DNA of 32,493 nucleotides from Thermoleophilia bacterium (lineage in GTDB: Bacteria > Actinomycetota > Thermoleophilia > Gaiellales > JAICJC01): NCBI GenBank assembly GCA_025934255.1, contig JAICYJ010000035.1, positions 1-32,493 on the forward strand, given 5' to 3'. Numbering within the stretch: position 1 is the stretch's first letter; each line of letters begins with the position of its first letter. The notes under the pieces are model-generated. The model saw nothing but the letters and a program-made list of their open reading frames with translations, was not told the DNA's origin and searched no databases. Shown here piece after piece: positions 20,306 through 27,596 of the stretch. The translations under genes and the position numbers were made by a program.

Positions 20306-21025
20306 TCAGGGCTTGCGAGCGACCAGGATCGCCCATCCCAGCAACGGGCGCTGGTGCTCCAGGTAGGCCGCCAGCGAGGCACGATGACGGTCGCGGATCG
20401 CCACCGCGTCGGGGTGCGCCGGGTTGGCCGCCAGCCACTCCTCGACCGCCCGCCAGTGCAGGCTTTCGTAGCGATCCCAGTCGTCCCGGCTGGCCGCGAT
20501 GATCCCGGTCAGGCGCACGCCGGCCGACTCGAGGCGGGCAACCGTCTCGGGCAGGCCCACGAACGGCTCGCGGTCGACTGCCTGGGGCGGCTCCGACCGC
20601 CAGTACGGCTCTCCCAGCGCCAGGTGGCCGCCACGCTTCACGGCCGGGACGAGAGCGCGGGCGGCGTGCTCGATGTGGCCCCAGATGAAGCAGGTGCCGA
20701 TCGCCATGGCGACGTCGTAGGAATCCGGCTCCAGGTCGAGCGAGGCCGCGTCGGCGGTGCGCACGTCGATCAGCCCCTCCAGGCCTCGCTCCTTCACGCG
20801 CGCCCGCGCCTCGGCGGCAAACGCCTCACGCAGCTCGACGCCGAAGATCCGGCAGCCGAAGGCCTCGGCCAGCACGACCCCCGGACCGGCCTTGCCGCAG
20901 CCCATGTCCAGCACCCGGCTGTCGGCGGTCAGCCGCAGGTACTCACCCAGCAACCGGATCTTCTCGGGGCTGGTCGGATCCTGGATCACGTGATCGCGCT
21001 CCACCATCTCCCAGGGCCACTCCAT
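20306..21025 (-). CDS. SAM-dependent methyltransferase (class I)
   Basis: 239 residues. Motif I VLDMGCGKAGPGVVLAEAFG at about 39-58, an acidic residue after strand 2 (FGVELRE), motif II-like SLDLEPDSYDVAMAIGTCFI, and post-motif region GGHLALGEPYWRSEP. The profile is of small-molecule methyltransferases related to UbiE/Coq5 types. The EPYW segment and a late W-D-x-Y-E-S-L-H-W stretch recur in this subgroup, but the substrate is unknown. The ATG at 21025 is preceded by TAGGGT ending 6 nt before it, so it is probably leaderless. It is divergent from the gene at 21121. Confidence 0.9.
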   Translation of the reverse strand: MEWPWEMVERDHVIQDPTSPEKIRLLGEYLRLTADSRVLDMGCGKAGPGVVLAEAFGCRIFGVELREAFAAEARARVKERGLEGLIDVRTADAASLDLEPDSYDVAMAIGTCFIWGHIEHAARALVPAVKRGGHLALGEPYWRSEPPQAVDREPFVGLPETVARLESAGVRLTGIIAASRDDWDRYESLHWRAVEEWLAANPAHPDAVAIRDRHRASLAAYLEHQRPLLGWAILVARKP

Positions 21026-21120
21026 GCCGGGACCCTAGACCGACCCGAATCATCGGGCCGCTCCGAACATCCCCCGATCGGGGTACTCGGCGGGCGCATG
21101 CGCGACCTACACTGGAAATC

Positions 21121-21453
21121 GTGCTGGCGTTGAGTGACGACGATCTGCTCGACTTCGAGGTGAGGCGGGGGCCGTTCGAACCTTCCCCCCGCACGCTGCT
21201 CGACAGGCACGGGGACGCCTACCGTTACCAGTTGGTCATGGCCCGGTGGCTGGAGTGCTACCGGGACCGCAGGGCCGAGCATGACGGGGTGCCCGTGGCG
21301 GTGGCCGACGCCCAGTTCGAGGCCGGTGCGCTCGAAACGCTGAGCGACATCGCGGCCAACCTGCGGCACGGGGACTTCCTGCCCGGCGGCTCGTTCTACG
21401 AGGAGGCACAGAAGGACGCGTGGCCTGCGGTGGTTGGCGTGCGCCCGCGCTGA
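21121..21453 (+). CDS. Hypothetical protein, 110 residues
   Basis: Not recognised. Acidic-start sequence (ALSDDDLLDFEVRRGPFEPSPRTLLD), then a helical, Arg-rich middle (RYQLVMARWLECYRDRRAEHDG) and a C-terminal half with LETLSDIAANLRHGDF. No signal peptide or membrane segment. Start GTG is supported by TACACT ending 7 nt upstream, matching the leaderless pattern; an in-frame TTG five codon positions later cannot be excluded. It is followed by a strong hairpin that may stop transcription from both sides. Confidence 0.75.
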   Translation: MLALSDDDLLDFEVRRGPFEPSPRTLLDRHGDAYRYQLVMARWLECYRDRRAEHDGVPVAVADAQFEAGALETLSDIAANLRHGDFLPGGSFYEEAQKDAWPAVVGVRPR

Positions 21454-21460
21454 GGGGCAC

Positions 21461-21498
21461 CCCCCGCCGGCGGAACGCGCAGCTCCCGTCGGCGGGGG
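21461..21498. terminator. Bidirectional hairpin between convergent genes
   Basis: CCCCCGCCGGCGG (21461-21473) pairs with CCGTCGGCGGGGG (21486-21498): 13 bp with one G-T pair and a 12-nt loop. It lies between the 110-residue gene and the convergent RNase H gene. There is no T-run, as is common in high-GC actinobacteria. Confidence 0.65.
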
Positions 21499-21522
21499 CT
21501 CAGCGTTCGTCCCGGCCCGGCT

Positions 21523-22035
21523 TCACGCCAGACGCAGAGCCAGCTGCGCGAGGCGGTGCGCGGCGCCGTTCTCGGCCTCGGGCACCCAGCAATACCGCAG
21601 CAAGGCGAAGCGCGGCGCGAGCGACCTGATCTCGTCCGCGAGCAGCGCGATCGACTCGCTGCGAACCGGCGCCTCGCCCCGCATGTGCGCCACCAGCAGG
21701 CGCGAGTCGGTGCGCACCTCGAGCGAGTCGACCCGCGCGTCCAGGGCGGCCGTGAGGCCGGCCAGCACCGCCCGGTACTCGGCCAGCGCCGCGGTGGCGA
21801 CGCCGATCGGGTGCGCCCCCTCGGCCAGCACGACGCCGCCGTCGATCAGCACGAACCCGATCGCCGCCGGACCCGGGTTGCCGCGCGAGCCACCATCACA
21901 CCACAGCACCGGCAGCCCCGATTCCGCAGGCCCATCGCGCATCCTCGAGGCCTTCGACAACCGTCGCCGCTCGGCGTCGGTGCGTGTGCCGCCGGCCTTG
22001 CGCGGCCGCCGTCGTCCCGGGGATGTGCGCGTCAC
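21523..22035 (-). CDS. RNase HI-like protein
   Basis: 170 residues. A basic, Arg-rich N-terminal 40 residues precede an RNase H fold: LWCDGGSRGNPGPAAIG with Asp47, AALAEYRAVLAGL with Glu86, and VRTDSRLLV with Asp110. The fourth acidic position (Asp in the usual N-x-x-A-D-x-L-A) is His160 in NGAAHRLAQ. Such proteins cleave RNA in RNA-DNA hybrids; in this short class they also occur as domains of larger proteins. The GTG start has no ribosome site but TACGAT lies 7 nt upstream. Activity is likely but the altered fourth residue leaves some doubt. Confidence 0.87.
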   Translation of the reverse strand: MTRTSPGRRRPRKAGGTRTDAERRRLSKASRMRDGPAESGLPVLWCDGGSRGNPGPAAIGFVLIDGGVVLAEGAHPIGVATAALAEYRAVLAGLTAALDARVDSLEVRTDSRLLVAHMRGEAPVRSESIALLADEIRSLAPRFALLRYCWVPEAENGAAHRLAQLALRLA

Positions 22036-22065
22036 GGCACCGATCGTAACCCGCGGCCGGACGTT

Positions 22066-22530
22066 CTACTCGATCGGGATCTCGAAGCGAGCGATGATGC
22101 CGGGGTCGCCGCCTCTCGCGAGTAGCTCGGGATCGGGATCGCGCGTCGCCACCCATGCATACCCGTGCTCGGGGTATGCGACGACGTCCGGGAAGCTGCC
22201 GGCACTGATGGCGAGGATCTGAGCGGGCTCGTCGCTCGGGTTGCTGAAGGCGTGCAGTCCGGCACGTCCCTCGGGGCAGAAGACGAAGTCGCCCGGCGCC
22301 AGCTCCTCCTCGCCGTGCTGATTCCGCCACGCGGGACGACCGCTGAGGACGAAGAACATCTCCTCGGCCCCGAAGTGCATGTGCATCCGCATCCCGGGCG
22401 CGTCGGGGGCCAGTTCGTACAGCGTTGCCCCCATCCTGGCGTGGTCCGGCCGCCAGAAGATGCGACGCCGGGTGCCCTCGTCGCGGTTGTCTTCGTCCCA
22501 TGCGTCGGAGAGCAGGTTCTGACGAGTCAT
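22066..22530 (-). CDS. Cupin-domain protein
   Basis: 154 residues forming one cupin barrel. Motif 1 is MHMHFGAEEMFFVLSG with His50, His52 and Glu56/57; motif 2 is GDFVFCPEGRAGLHAFSN with His93. These residues can hold a metal, so an enzyme or ligand-binding role is possible, but the function is not predictable. The ATG has a GGAGG ribosome site 8 nt upstream, unlike most neighbours. The gene stands alone, 30 nt upstream of the RNase H gene on the same strand, and is preceded by a long noncoding gap. Confidence 0.88.
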   Translation of the reverse strand: MTRQNLLSDAWDEDNRDEGTRRRIFWRPDHARMGATLYELAPDAPGMRMHMHFGAEEMFFVLSGRPAWRNQHGEEELAPGDFVFCPEGRAGLHAFSNPSDEPAQILAISAGSFPDVVAYPEHGYAWVATRDPDPELLARGGDPGIIARFEIPIE

Positions 22531-22749
22531 GTCGAGTACCTCCAGTGATAGCGGTGGCAGGCAGCGCCCGAGACCGCGTCCAACGCGGCCCGCAGCGCCA
22601 GGCCGATTACGCGCGGCGATCGCCGCATTGACTGCTATCTCGTCGCCGGATCCACAGCCGGATCGTACGCGTTGGTGACGCTGTCCGTCTCCCGCTCACA
22701 CCTGCGCCCTGGAAGGCTGGGCGGTGGCCGTGTAGAACAAGGGACTTAA

Positions 22750-22794
22750 TGCGGCGCGCCGCCGTCGAAACGTGCCCTCCGGCGGCGCGCCGCA
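22750..22794. repeat. Perfect 15-bp inverted repeat (very stable hairpin)
   Basis: TGCGGCGCGCCGCCG (22750-22764) and its exact reverse complement (22780-22794) flank a 15-nt loop. All but the outermost pair are G-C. It is far from any stop codon and lacks a T-run, so a simple terminator role is not obvious. Confidence 0.75.
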
Positions 22795-22896
22795 GGCTGT
22801 ATCGGCACACGGGCAGTCACCCCTGAACGCTCCCTGGAATCCTGAACCCGCGTGTCCGGACCGACGTCTCTGAATTTCAGGGATCGTGCGAGGTGA

Positions 22897-22902
22897 TACA
22901 AT
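22897..22902 (+). promoter_or_regulatory. Putative -10 of the 93-residue gene
   Basis: TACAAT, one mismatch from consensus, about 92 bp before the ATG at 22994. An imperfect palindrome CTGAATTTCAG lies about 20 bp upstream, in the -35 area. No TTGACA-like hexamer at proper spacing. Confidence 0.45.
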
Positions 22903-22993
22903 CCCTGTCTAGCTGCTTGACCCAGCGACTGGCGCGGTGTTCGTACCCGCGAATCCGGTGACGGGTCGGCAGATCATGAAAGTGTGAGCCGTT

Positions 22994-23275
22994 ATGGCGA
23001 TATCTGCACTCTCCCAGCTGCCTACCGAGGCCTCAGTAGAGCCTGAGTTGGGCTCCGACGAGCAGCGAATGCACCTTCTGGCCGACGTTCTCGCGATGAA
23101 GCTCAGACTGGGCTATGAGATCGAGTCAGAGACCGACTTTACCGCGGTCATCTTCACGCCCAGCCCGCGCCGGTGGCTGGGGATGCGCAAGGGCCAGGAC
23201 AATCAGCGCTTCGCGATCCAGATCGACGAGGACGGCGCAACCAACATCGAACGGAACCAGACCCAAGCCGCATGA
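22994..23275 (+). CDS. Hypothetical protein, 93 residues
   Basis: Soluble, no membrane segment. After a variable N-terminus it has LADVLAMKLRLGYEIESETDFTAVIF and then a C-terminal FAIQIDEDG. This recalls small actinobacterial proteins with the pattern G-W-x-V-E-S-Q-S-D-x-x-A-V-L followed by two membrane helices and a Q-x-x-x-V-D-E-x-G end; here the helices are replaced by a short basic stretch (PRRWLGMRKGQ). That comparison is from memory and should be treated as inference. The ribosome site before the ATG is weak; codon use looks coding. Confidence 0.75.
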   Translation: MAISALSQLPTEASVEPELGSDEQRMHLLADVLAMKLRLGYEIESETDFTAVIFTPSPRRWLGMRKGQDNQRFAIQIDEDGATNIERNQTQAA

Positions 23276-23298
23276 CGTGCGGTGTGCCGCGGGCGTGG

Positions 23299-23442
23299 TT
23301 AGATCCGGCCCAGCTGCTTAGCCTTGCGTTTGCACGACGGACAGAACCGCTCCTCGTCGCTCGCAAGTGGCCGGTAGCAGAGCTCGCACGGCCGTGGGCC
23401 GTGTGACCGGCTCGAGGTCCTCGGTGGGCGTTCTGGGGCCAA
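23299..23442 (-). CDS. Small zinc-ribbon protein, 47 residues
   Basis: A frame too short for usual gene calls encodes a C-terminal CELC-x11-CPSC zinc ribbon with a basic tail (KRKAKQLGRI), ending in TAA at 23299-23301. The Cys pairs, spacing and tail look like a real treble-clef/ribbon microprotein and not random GC-rich translation. No ATG or GTG occurs in the open frame; TTG at 23442 is chosen because GGGAGA lies 5 nt upstream. The N-terminal 17 residues are Pro/Arg/Ser-rich. It lies antiparallel between two small unknown genes. Function unknown; possible nucleic-acid or protein binding. Confidence 0.55.
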   Translation of the reverse strand: MAPERPPRTSSRSHGPRPCELCYRPLASDEERFCPSCKRKAKQLGRI

Positions 23443-23540
23443 CAGGGTCTCCCGTCCTAGCAGGGGGGTTAAGCGTACGTGTGTTCCCGGTGGATTGGTA
23501 GTGCACGGTCAGAGCCTGTGCCGACAGGTACTATGGAGTC

Positions 23541-23765
23541 ATGGAACTGTCACCGTTGACCGACGACGAGATTCAGCGTCTGCTATATCCACAGCGGAGA
23601 GCGGTCGGGCCGGGCTCGTTCATCGCCACCATCCGGATACCCGACGGCAGCGAGCACGACCACGAGATCACGGCGGGGACCTACGACGGTGGCAGACTGA
23701 TCGCGGACCGTCTCGCTCATAGCAGCCACGGAATCGTGTCGGGCTTCCGCCGCGCCGCGCGCTGA
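23541..23765 (+). CDS. Hypothetical protein, 74 residues
   Basis: Not recognised. It starts MELSPLTDDEIQRLLYPQ and continues with a predicted beta-rich stretch (GSFIATIRIPDGSEHDHEI, TAGTYDGGRLIADRL). No signal peptide, membrane segment or Cys pair. The ATG is well placed: TACTAT ends 6 nt before it, and a GGAG lies in the same 6 nt. It ends 4 nt before the convergent gene. Confidence 0.7.
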   Translation: MELSPLTDDEIQRLLYPQRRAVGPGSFIATIRIPDGSEHDHEITAGTYDGGRLIADRLAHSSHGIVSGFRRAAR

Positions 23766-23769
23766 GGGC

Positions 23770-24117
23770 CTAGGGCAAACCTGATCCTGTCGGGCGGGTC
23801 CGAGCCGGGCAGGACGGCGCTTCGGGGAGCGCCTCGATTGCGGCGCACGCGCGAAGCGCATCCCGGGCGGTGCTCATGACGGCCATTTGCAGCGAGATCC
23901 GGACCGGGTCATCGCCAGCTGCCATCAACTCGAGTTCACGGCACGCCAAGGCCTCCGCGAACTCGAGATCGCTCAGCGGTCCGACGGGAACTCGACATGC
24001 AACGACGTTTCCCGCATCAAACAACGCAGCGACCATTCGGCAGGCCGCTGCCTGCACCCACGTCGCCCGCTCGGCATCGGTGAAATCCGACACGCGTCTC
24101 AGAAGGTGGTCGTCCAC
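23770..24117 (-). CDS. Hypothetical helical protein, 115 residues
   Basis: Not recognised. Mostly alpha-helical, Ala-rich: FTDAERATWVQAAACRMVAALFDAG, LEFAEALACRELELMAAGD, ISLQMAVMSTARDALRACAAIEAL; four Cys residues are scattered, not in pairs. The C-terminus (ARTRPTGSGLP) is unstructured. The GTG start at 24117 has a good ribosome site, GGAGGG, 3 nt upstream. A TAGGCT about 80 bp upstream could be its -10. Confidence 0.72.
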   Translation of the reverse strand: MDDHLLRRVSDFTDAERATWVQAAACRMVAALFDAGNVVACRVPVGPLSDLEFAEALACRELELMAAGDDPVRISLQMAVMSTARDALRACAAIEALPEAPSCPARTRPTGSGLP

Positions 24118-24337
24118 GTTCCCTCCATCGTGACTCGGCTGATGACCAAGCTCTGGAGTCAGATGGGGCGTGGCTGGGATTGGGCCGCGCGAGCGACGAG
24201 CCTATCACAGACCGTCATGAGCCCCGAAGCGCGGCCTGACGACCGTGGTATTTTTGAGCTGGTCCCACTCGGTAGCGGGTGAGTGCGATGTGGCGGCCGA
24301 CCATGGTCGCGCATCAGGCATCTCCCCAGCGAAGGAC

Positions 24338-24763
24338 ATGGAACCCCGCATTCATGTGATCACCCTGGCCGTACGCGACCTCGATCGAGCGCTCGCGTTC
24401 TACCGGGAGGGACTCGGTCTGGAGTCGGCCGGCGTGGTCGGCACGGAGTTCGTCGGCGACGATGACTCCCCGGCCGGAGCGATCGCGCTGTTCCGCCTGG
24501 ATGGCGAGCTCATCCTGTCCCTGTACCCGCGCACGGAGCTGGCCAAGGACGCGGACGTGCCGCTCGGGCCGCCGAAGTCAGGCGAGTTCAGCATCGGCCA
24601 CCTGGTGGCCACCCGGGAGGACGTGGACGTCCTGCTCGACCAGGCGGAGGCCGCAGGCGGGACGCGCACAGCCCCGGCACACGACCGCCCATGGGGGATC
24701 TACTCGGGCTACTTCCGCGACCTCGACGGTCACCTCTGGGAGATCATCTGGAATCCCCGGTAG
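24338..24763 (+). CDS. VOC-family (glyoxalase/bleomycin-resistance fold) protein
   Basis: 141 residues with the paired beta-alpha-beta-beta-beta modules of the vicinal oxygen chelate fold: HVITLAVRDLDRALAFYREGLGLE at the start, FSIGHLVATREDVDVLLDQAEAAGG beginning module two, and WGIYSGYFRDLDGHLWEIIWNPR at the end, where the last Glu usually binds metal. Members range from dioxygenases to resistance proteins; substrate unknown. ATG 24338 has AAGGA one base away, rather close; the frame is open back to 24245 but that part is not conserved. The 220-bp gap upstream shows no other gene. Confidence 0.88.
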   Translation: MEPRIHVITLAVRDLDRALAFYREGLGLESAGVVGTEFVGDDDSPAGAIALFRLDGELILSLYPRTELAKDADVPLGPPKSGEFSIGHLVATREDVDVLLDQAEAAGGTRTAPAHDRPWGIYSGYFRDLDGHLWEIIWNPR

Positions 24764-24799
24764 TTCCGCGCATCCCGTGGCGGCAATGTAGATCAGCCC

Positions 24800-24827
24800 T
24801 TGCAGGTTTGGCACGAAAGCGTAAAGT
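24800..24827 (+). promoter_or_regulatory. Promoter of the NHL-repeat gene
   Basis: TTGCAG (24800-24805) and TAAAGT (24822-24827) with a 16-bp spacer form a reasonable housekeeping-type promoter. The leader would be about 33 nt and contains the ribosome site of the gene at 24867. Confidence 0.5.
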
Positions 24828-24866
24828 CGATGTGGTCTCCAGAGGGTTCCACGAAGGAGAGGGCAG

Positions 24867-26651
24867 ATGCAGGGGCACGGTTTCACGGCTCAGGGGTTCC
24901 GCATGCGGAAAATCACGGTCGGATTGGGGACGGTGGCGTTGCTCGCGACAGCGTTCGCCGGCCTGCCGGCCAGCGCATCGGGCGCCGCCGGTGTGGTTTA
25001 CGCGCACACGATCGGCGGGCCCGGCCATGCCTCGATGTACGCCTCCGGGCTCGATGTTGACCTTTCTGGCAACGTGTACATCGCCGACACCGGGAACGAC
25101 CAGGTGGCGGCATACAGCCCCACCGGCAAGCAGCTGTGGCGGGTCGGAGTGCGAGGCACCAAGCAGCTGGGTCGCTTCAACAACCCGCGGGACGTCGCCT
25201 ACCTGAACGGCAAGCTGTACGTCGACGACACCGGCTGGAACCGGGTGCAGGTGCTGAACGCGTCCAACGGTGCCGCCATCTCGCAGTGGCCGGTGCACTT
25301 CGGCTCGACGCTCGGAATCACCGCCGGCGTGGATGGATCGGGCAATCACGTCATCTTCGTCAGCGAGGACATCCAGAACCGGGTGCAGGAGTTCACGCCT
25401 GCCGGTGCGCTGATCCGCACGTTCGGTACCGGCCTGGGGTCGGGACTGGGTCAGCTGAACGCGCCGCGCGACGCCGCGACCGACTCGGCCGGCAACGTCT
25501 ACGTGGCGGACTACAACAACAACCGCATCGCCAAGTTCAGCCCCACCGGCGCACCGCTGAAGGGATGGGGAACGCGCGGCAGCGGCACCGGCCAGTTCAT
25601 CCGCCCCTACGGCGTCGCGGTGGACGCAGCCAACCGGGTGTACGTCGCCGATTCGGACAACAACCGCATCCAGCAGTTCAGCGCGACCGGCGGCTACCTG
25701 CGCACCTACGGCACGCCCGGAACCGGCGCCAAGCAGTTCTTCCAGCTGCGGCGGGTGGCGGTGGGTACCGGCAGCTCGCCGCTGGTCTACGGCGCAGACC
25801 TGTGGGGCAATAAGATCCTGCGCTTCTCCCAGGCGGGCGCCTACCAGGCCACATACGGCGGTACGCCCGGCCGCAACGGCGGCTTCAACGAGCCGTCCGG
25901 CCTGGCCGTCGACTCGCAGACGTTCGTGTCGGACAGCGTCAACCAGCGGGTGCAGCGGTTCGCCACCGCCACCGGCGCCTGGCAGCTGTCGTTTGGGAAC
26001 CGCGGTTGGGGCAAGACCGACCTGACGGGATTCAACTGGCCGCGCGACATCACGATCAACAACGCCACGAACACGATCTGGGTGTCGGACACCAAGAACA
26101 ACCGGCTGCTGCAGTTCACCCGCGACGGTGTCCCGACCGGCGCCTTCCTGGGCGAGGTCGGCAGCGAGCCGAACCAGCTGCACTGGCCCTTCGGCATCGC
26201 ATCGGCCGGGGCGGAACTGATCGTCGCCGACACCTTCAACAACCGCGTCTCGCGCTGGTCGCCGACGCTGGGGACGACCACGTGGCTGTCGACGGCCTTC
26301 TCGTTCCCGAAGGACGTGGCGGTGGCGAACGGCGTCGTGTACGTGGCCGACACCGGCAACAACCGGGTGGTCGAGCTGAACGCGCTCACGGGCGTCCCGA
26401 TCAAGAGCTTCGGCGGGCTGCACGGCCCGGAGGGGATCGCGGTCGACGCGGCCGGCAACATCTGGGTGTCGGACACTGCCTGGAACCGGATCGTCGAGCT
26501 GTCCCCGTCGGGGAGCCTGCTGCTGGCCTTCGGCAGCGCCGGCTCCGGCCACGGCCAGTTCAACCACCCGTCGCACCTGGAGATCTCGAACGGGCAGCTG
26601 TTCGTGTCCGACGAGTACAACGACCGCATCGAGGTGTTCGACCTCCCGTAA
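24867..26651 (+). CDS. Secreted NHL-repeat beta-propeller protein
   Basis: 594 residues. After a short N-terminal extension comes a Sec signal (MRKITVGLGTVALLATAFAG, cleavage near ASASG at residue ~50). The rest is a run of about ten NHL units, each with a core like GNVYVADYNNNRIAKFSPTG or VVYVADTGNNRVVELN, and many GTGQF/GSGHGQF linkers. Such propellers act as extracellular binding scaffolds or, rarely, lyases; no catalytic residue set is apparent and no wall anchor is present. The ATG 24867 has AAGGAG 7 nt upstream; an internal ATG at 24903 lies nearer the signal core. A small LPFTG protein follows 70 nt later. Confidence 0.9.
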   Translation: MQGHGFTAQGFRMRKITVGLGTVALLATAFAGLPASASGAAGVVYAHTIGGPGHASMYASGLDVDLSGNVYIADTGNDQVAAYSPTGKQLWRVGVRGTKQLGRFNNPRDVAYLNGKLYVDDTGWNRVQVLNASNGAAISQWPVHFGSTLGITAGVDGSGNHVIFVSEDIQNRVQEFTPAGALIRTFGTGLGSGLGQLNAPRDAATDSAGNVYVADYNNNRIAKFSPTGAPLKGWGTRGSGTGQFIRPYGVAVDAANRVYVADSDNNRIQQFSATGGYLRTYGTPGTGAKQFFQLRRVAVGTGSSPLVYGADLWGNKILRFSQAGAYQATYGGTPGRNGGFNEPSGLAVDSQTFVSDSVNQRVQRFATATGAWQLSFGNRGWGKTDLTGFNWPRDITINNATNTIWVSDTKNNRLLQFTRDGVPTGAFLGEVGSEPNQLHWPFGIASAGAELIVADTFNNRVSRWSPTLGTTTWLSTAFSFPKDVAVANGVVYVADTGNNRVVELNALTGVPIKSFGGLHGPEGIAVDAAGNIWVSDTAWNRIVELSPSGSLLLAFGSAGSGHGQFNHPSHLEISNGQLFVSDEYNDRIEVFDLP

Positions 26652-26721
26652 GCGGACGACCGGTTTAGATATTCGGCGTGGCGGGTAGGACACACCCGGT
26701 TCCAACGAGGGGTTGATTCTC

Positions 26722-26970
26722 ATGACGAAGGCTCTCAGAGGCGTGCTCATCCTGCTCGGCTCGGTGGCGATGCTCGCCGTCTCGGCCGCAACCGCGTTCG
26801 CCGGCGACGGGTACGCCAGCGGCGGTGTCGCGGGCGAGTCAACCGGCGGCGGAGGCGGATCGACACTTCCGTTCACCGGCGTTGAGCTGGCTGTGTATGT
26901 GGTGACAGGCCTGCTGATCGTGGGGAGCGGCCTGGCGCTGCGCGCGTACGGCGCGCGTCGCGTCAACTAG
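26722..26970 (+). CDS. Small sortase-type (LPFTG) surface protein, 82 residues
   Basis: A signal peptide (residues 1-27, ending in TAFA) is followed by a Gly/Ser-rich stretch of only about 20 residues. The sorting signal LPFTG lies at 49-53, then a hydrophobic helix (55-74) and a basic tail (RAYGARRVN). This is the standard order for sortase-linked wall proteins, but the predicted mature part before the anchor is extremely short. No sortase gene is in the window. The ATG 26722 has GAGGGG 9 nt upstream. It may instead act as a membrane microprotein with an unused or relic motif. A terminator-like hairpin follows. Confidence 0.85.
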   Translation: MTKALRGVLILLGSVAMLAVSAATAFAGDGYASGGVAGESTGGGGGSTLPFTGVELAVYVVTGLLIVGSGLALRAYGARRVN

Positions 26971-26995
26971 CGCTCACGGCGGTAGCGGATGGTTT

Positions 26996-27021
26996 GAGAG
27001 GGCGCCTGCGGGCGTCCTCTC
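26996..27021 (+). terminator. Intrinsic-terminator-like hairpin
   Basis: GAGAGGGCGCC (26996-27006) and GGCGTCCTCTC (27011-27021) form 11 pairs, one of them G-T, around a TGCG loop, followed by GCGTTTGCC, a short T-run. It lies 26 nt after the LPFTG gene and before the STAS promoter. Confidence 0.65.
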
Positions 27022-27031
27022 GCGTTTGCCG

Positions 27032-27060
27032 TTGACCTCGACCCGTTCCATGCCGATAAT
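27032..27060 (+). promoter_or_regulatory. Strong sigma-70-type promoter of the STAS gene
   Basis: TTGACC (27032-27037), a 17-bp spacer and GATAAT (27055-27060): five of six matches to consensus in each hexamer, the best -35/-10 pair in the window. The leader would be about 29 nt and ends in a GGGAGG ribosome site. Confidence 0.75.
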
Positions 27061-27095
27061 CTCGCCGGTTTCGGTTGCCTTACAGGGAGGTCTGA

Positions 27096-27539
27096 ATGGC
27101 TCAAGTGACGTTGGAACAGCTCACCGAAGATGTCTGGGTGGTGTCACTGCTCGGCGAGCACGACATCTCCATGGTGGACGCGCTTCGCGATCGCCTGGCC
27201 GAGGCGTTCACCCATGACCCCCGTCTCATCATCGATCTCACCGAGGCGAGATTCGTCGATAGCACCGTGCTCGGCGTCCTGTTTGCCGTCGTCGACCAAT
27301 CAACCAGCGCAGCGCCAGGTGAGACGCTCGCGTTGGTCATCACGCCCGCAAGCACGGTCGACCGCACCATGGCGCTGGCCGGGTTCACGCCGCCGATCGT
27401 CGCGACCTACCCCAGCCGCGACGAGGTGCTGGCGCATGGCGGGAGGGTGTCCGCCAAACGCAGCCCGATCCCAGCGCCTACCAGCAGCGGGGGTAGGCCA
27501 GGGTCGCCGGCATTGTTTGGCACGTTGGGGGCGGGGTAG
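27096..27539 (+). CDS. STAS-domain anti-sigma factor antagonist-like protein
   Basis: 147 residues. The first ~110 form a STAS domain: VWVVSLLGEHDISMVDALRD, then LIIDLTEARFVDSTVLGVLF. Ser56 in D-S-T is the position phosphorylated by anti-sigma kinases in SpoIIAA/RsbV relatives. Such proteins release sigma factors by binding the anti-sigma factor. The C-terminal ~35 residues are Ser/Pro/Gly-rich and not part of the fold. The ATG has GGGAGG 5 nt upstream and its own strong promoter. No anti-sigma or sigma gene is in the window, so the partner must be elsewhere. Confidence 0.9.
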   Translation: MAQVTLEQLTEDVWVVSLLGEHDISMVDALRDRLAEAFTHDPRLIIDLTEARFVDSTVLGVLFAVVDQSTSAAPGETLALVITPASTVDRTMALAGFTPPIVATYPSRDEVLAHGGRVSAKRSPIPAPTSSGGRPGSPALFGTLGAG

Positions 27540-27596
27540 AGCCGAGCCAGGCAGGCTCCTGCATTCAGGGGGCGGATTCATCAGCAGGAGGCAGAT

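Larger units (their letters stand above)
22531..22993. other. 463-bp noncoding region
   Basis: No supported gene. It holds the cupin ribosome site, a very strong hairpin (22750-22794) and, near its right end, TACAAT (22897-22902), which would give an ~85-nt leader to the next gene. The leader was searched by eye for known riboswitch signatures and none was recognised. Confidence 0.55.

Noticed and set aside
22607..22810. 67-residue open frame on the minus strand across the GC hairpin
   Set aside because: Arg/Ser-rich with no ribosome site or leaderless-type -10, and it runs through the perfect hairpin; noncoding is more likely.
22903..22993. Leader before the 93-residue gene as a riboswitch
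   Set aside because: Only a weak 5-bp hairpin (ACCCG/CGGGT) was found, and no signature of a known riboswitch class was recognised.
24744..26966. 740-residue open frame on the minus strand
   Set aside because: Mirror of the NHL-repeat gene; the repeated look of the frame comes from the NHL repeats on the coding strand.
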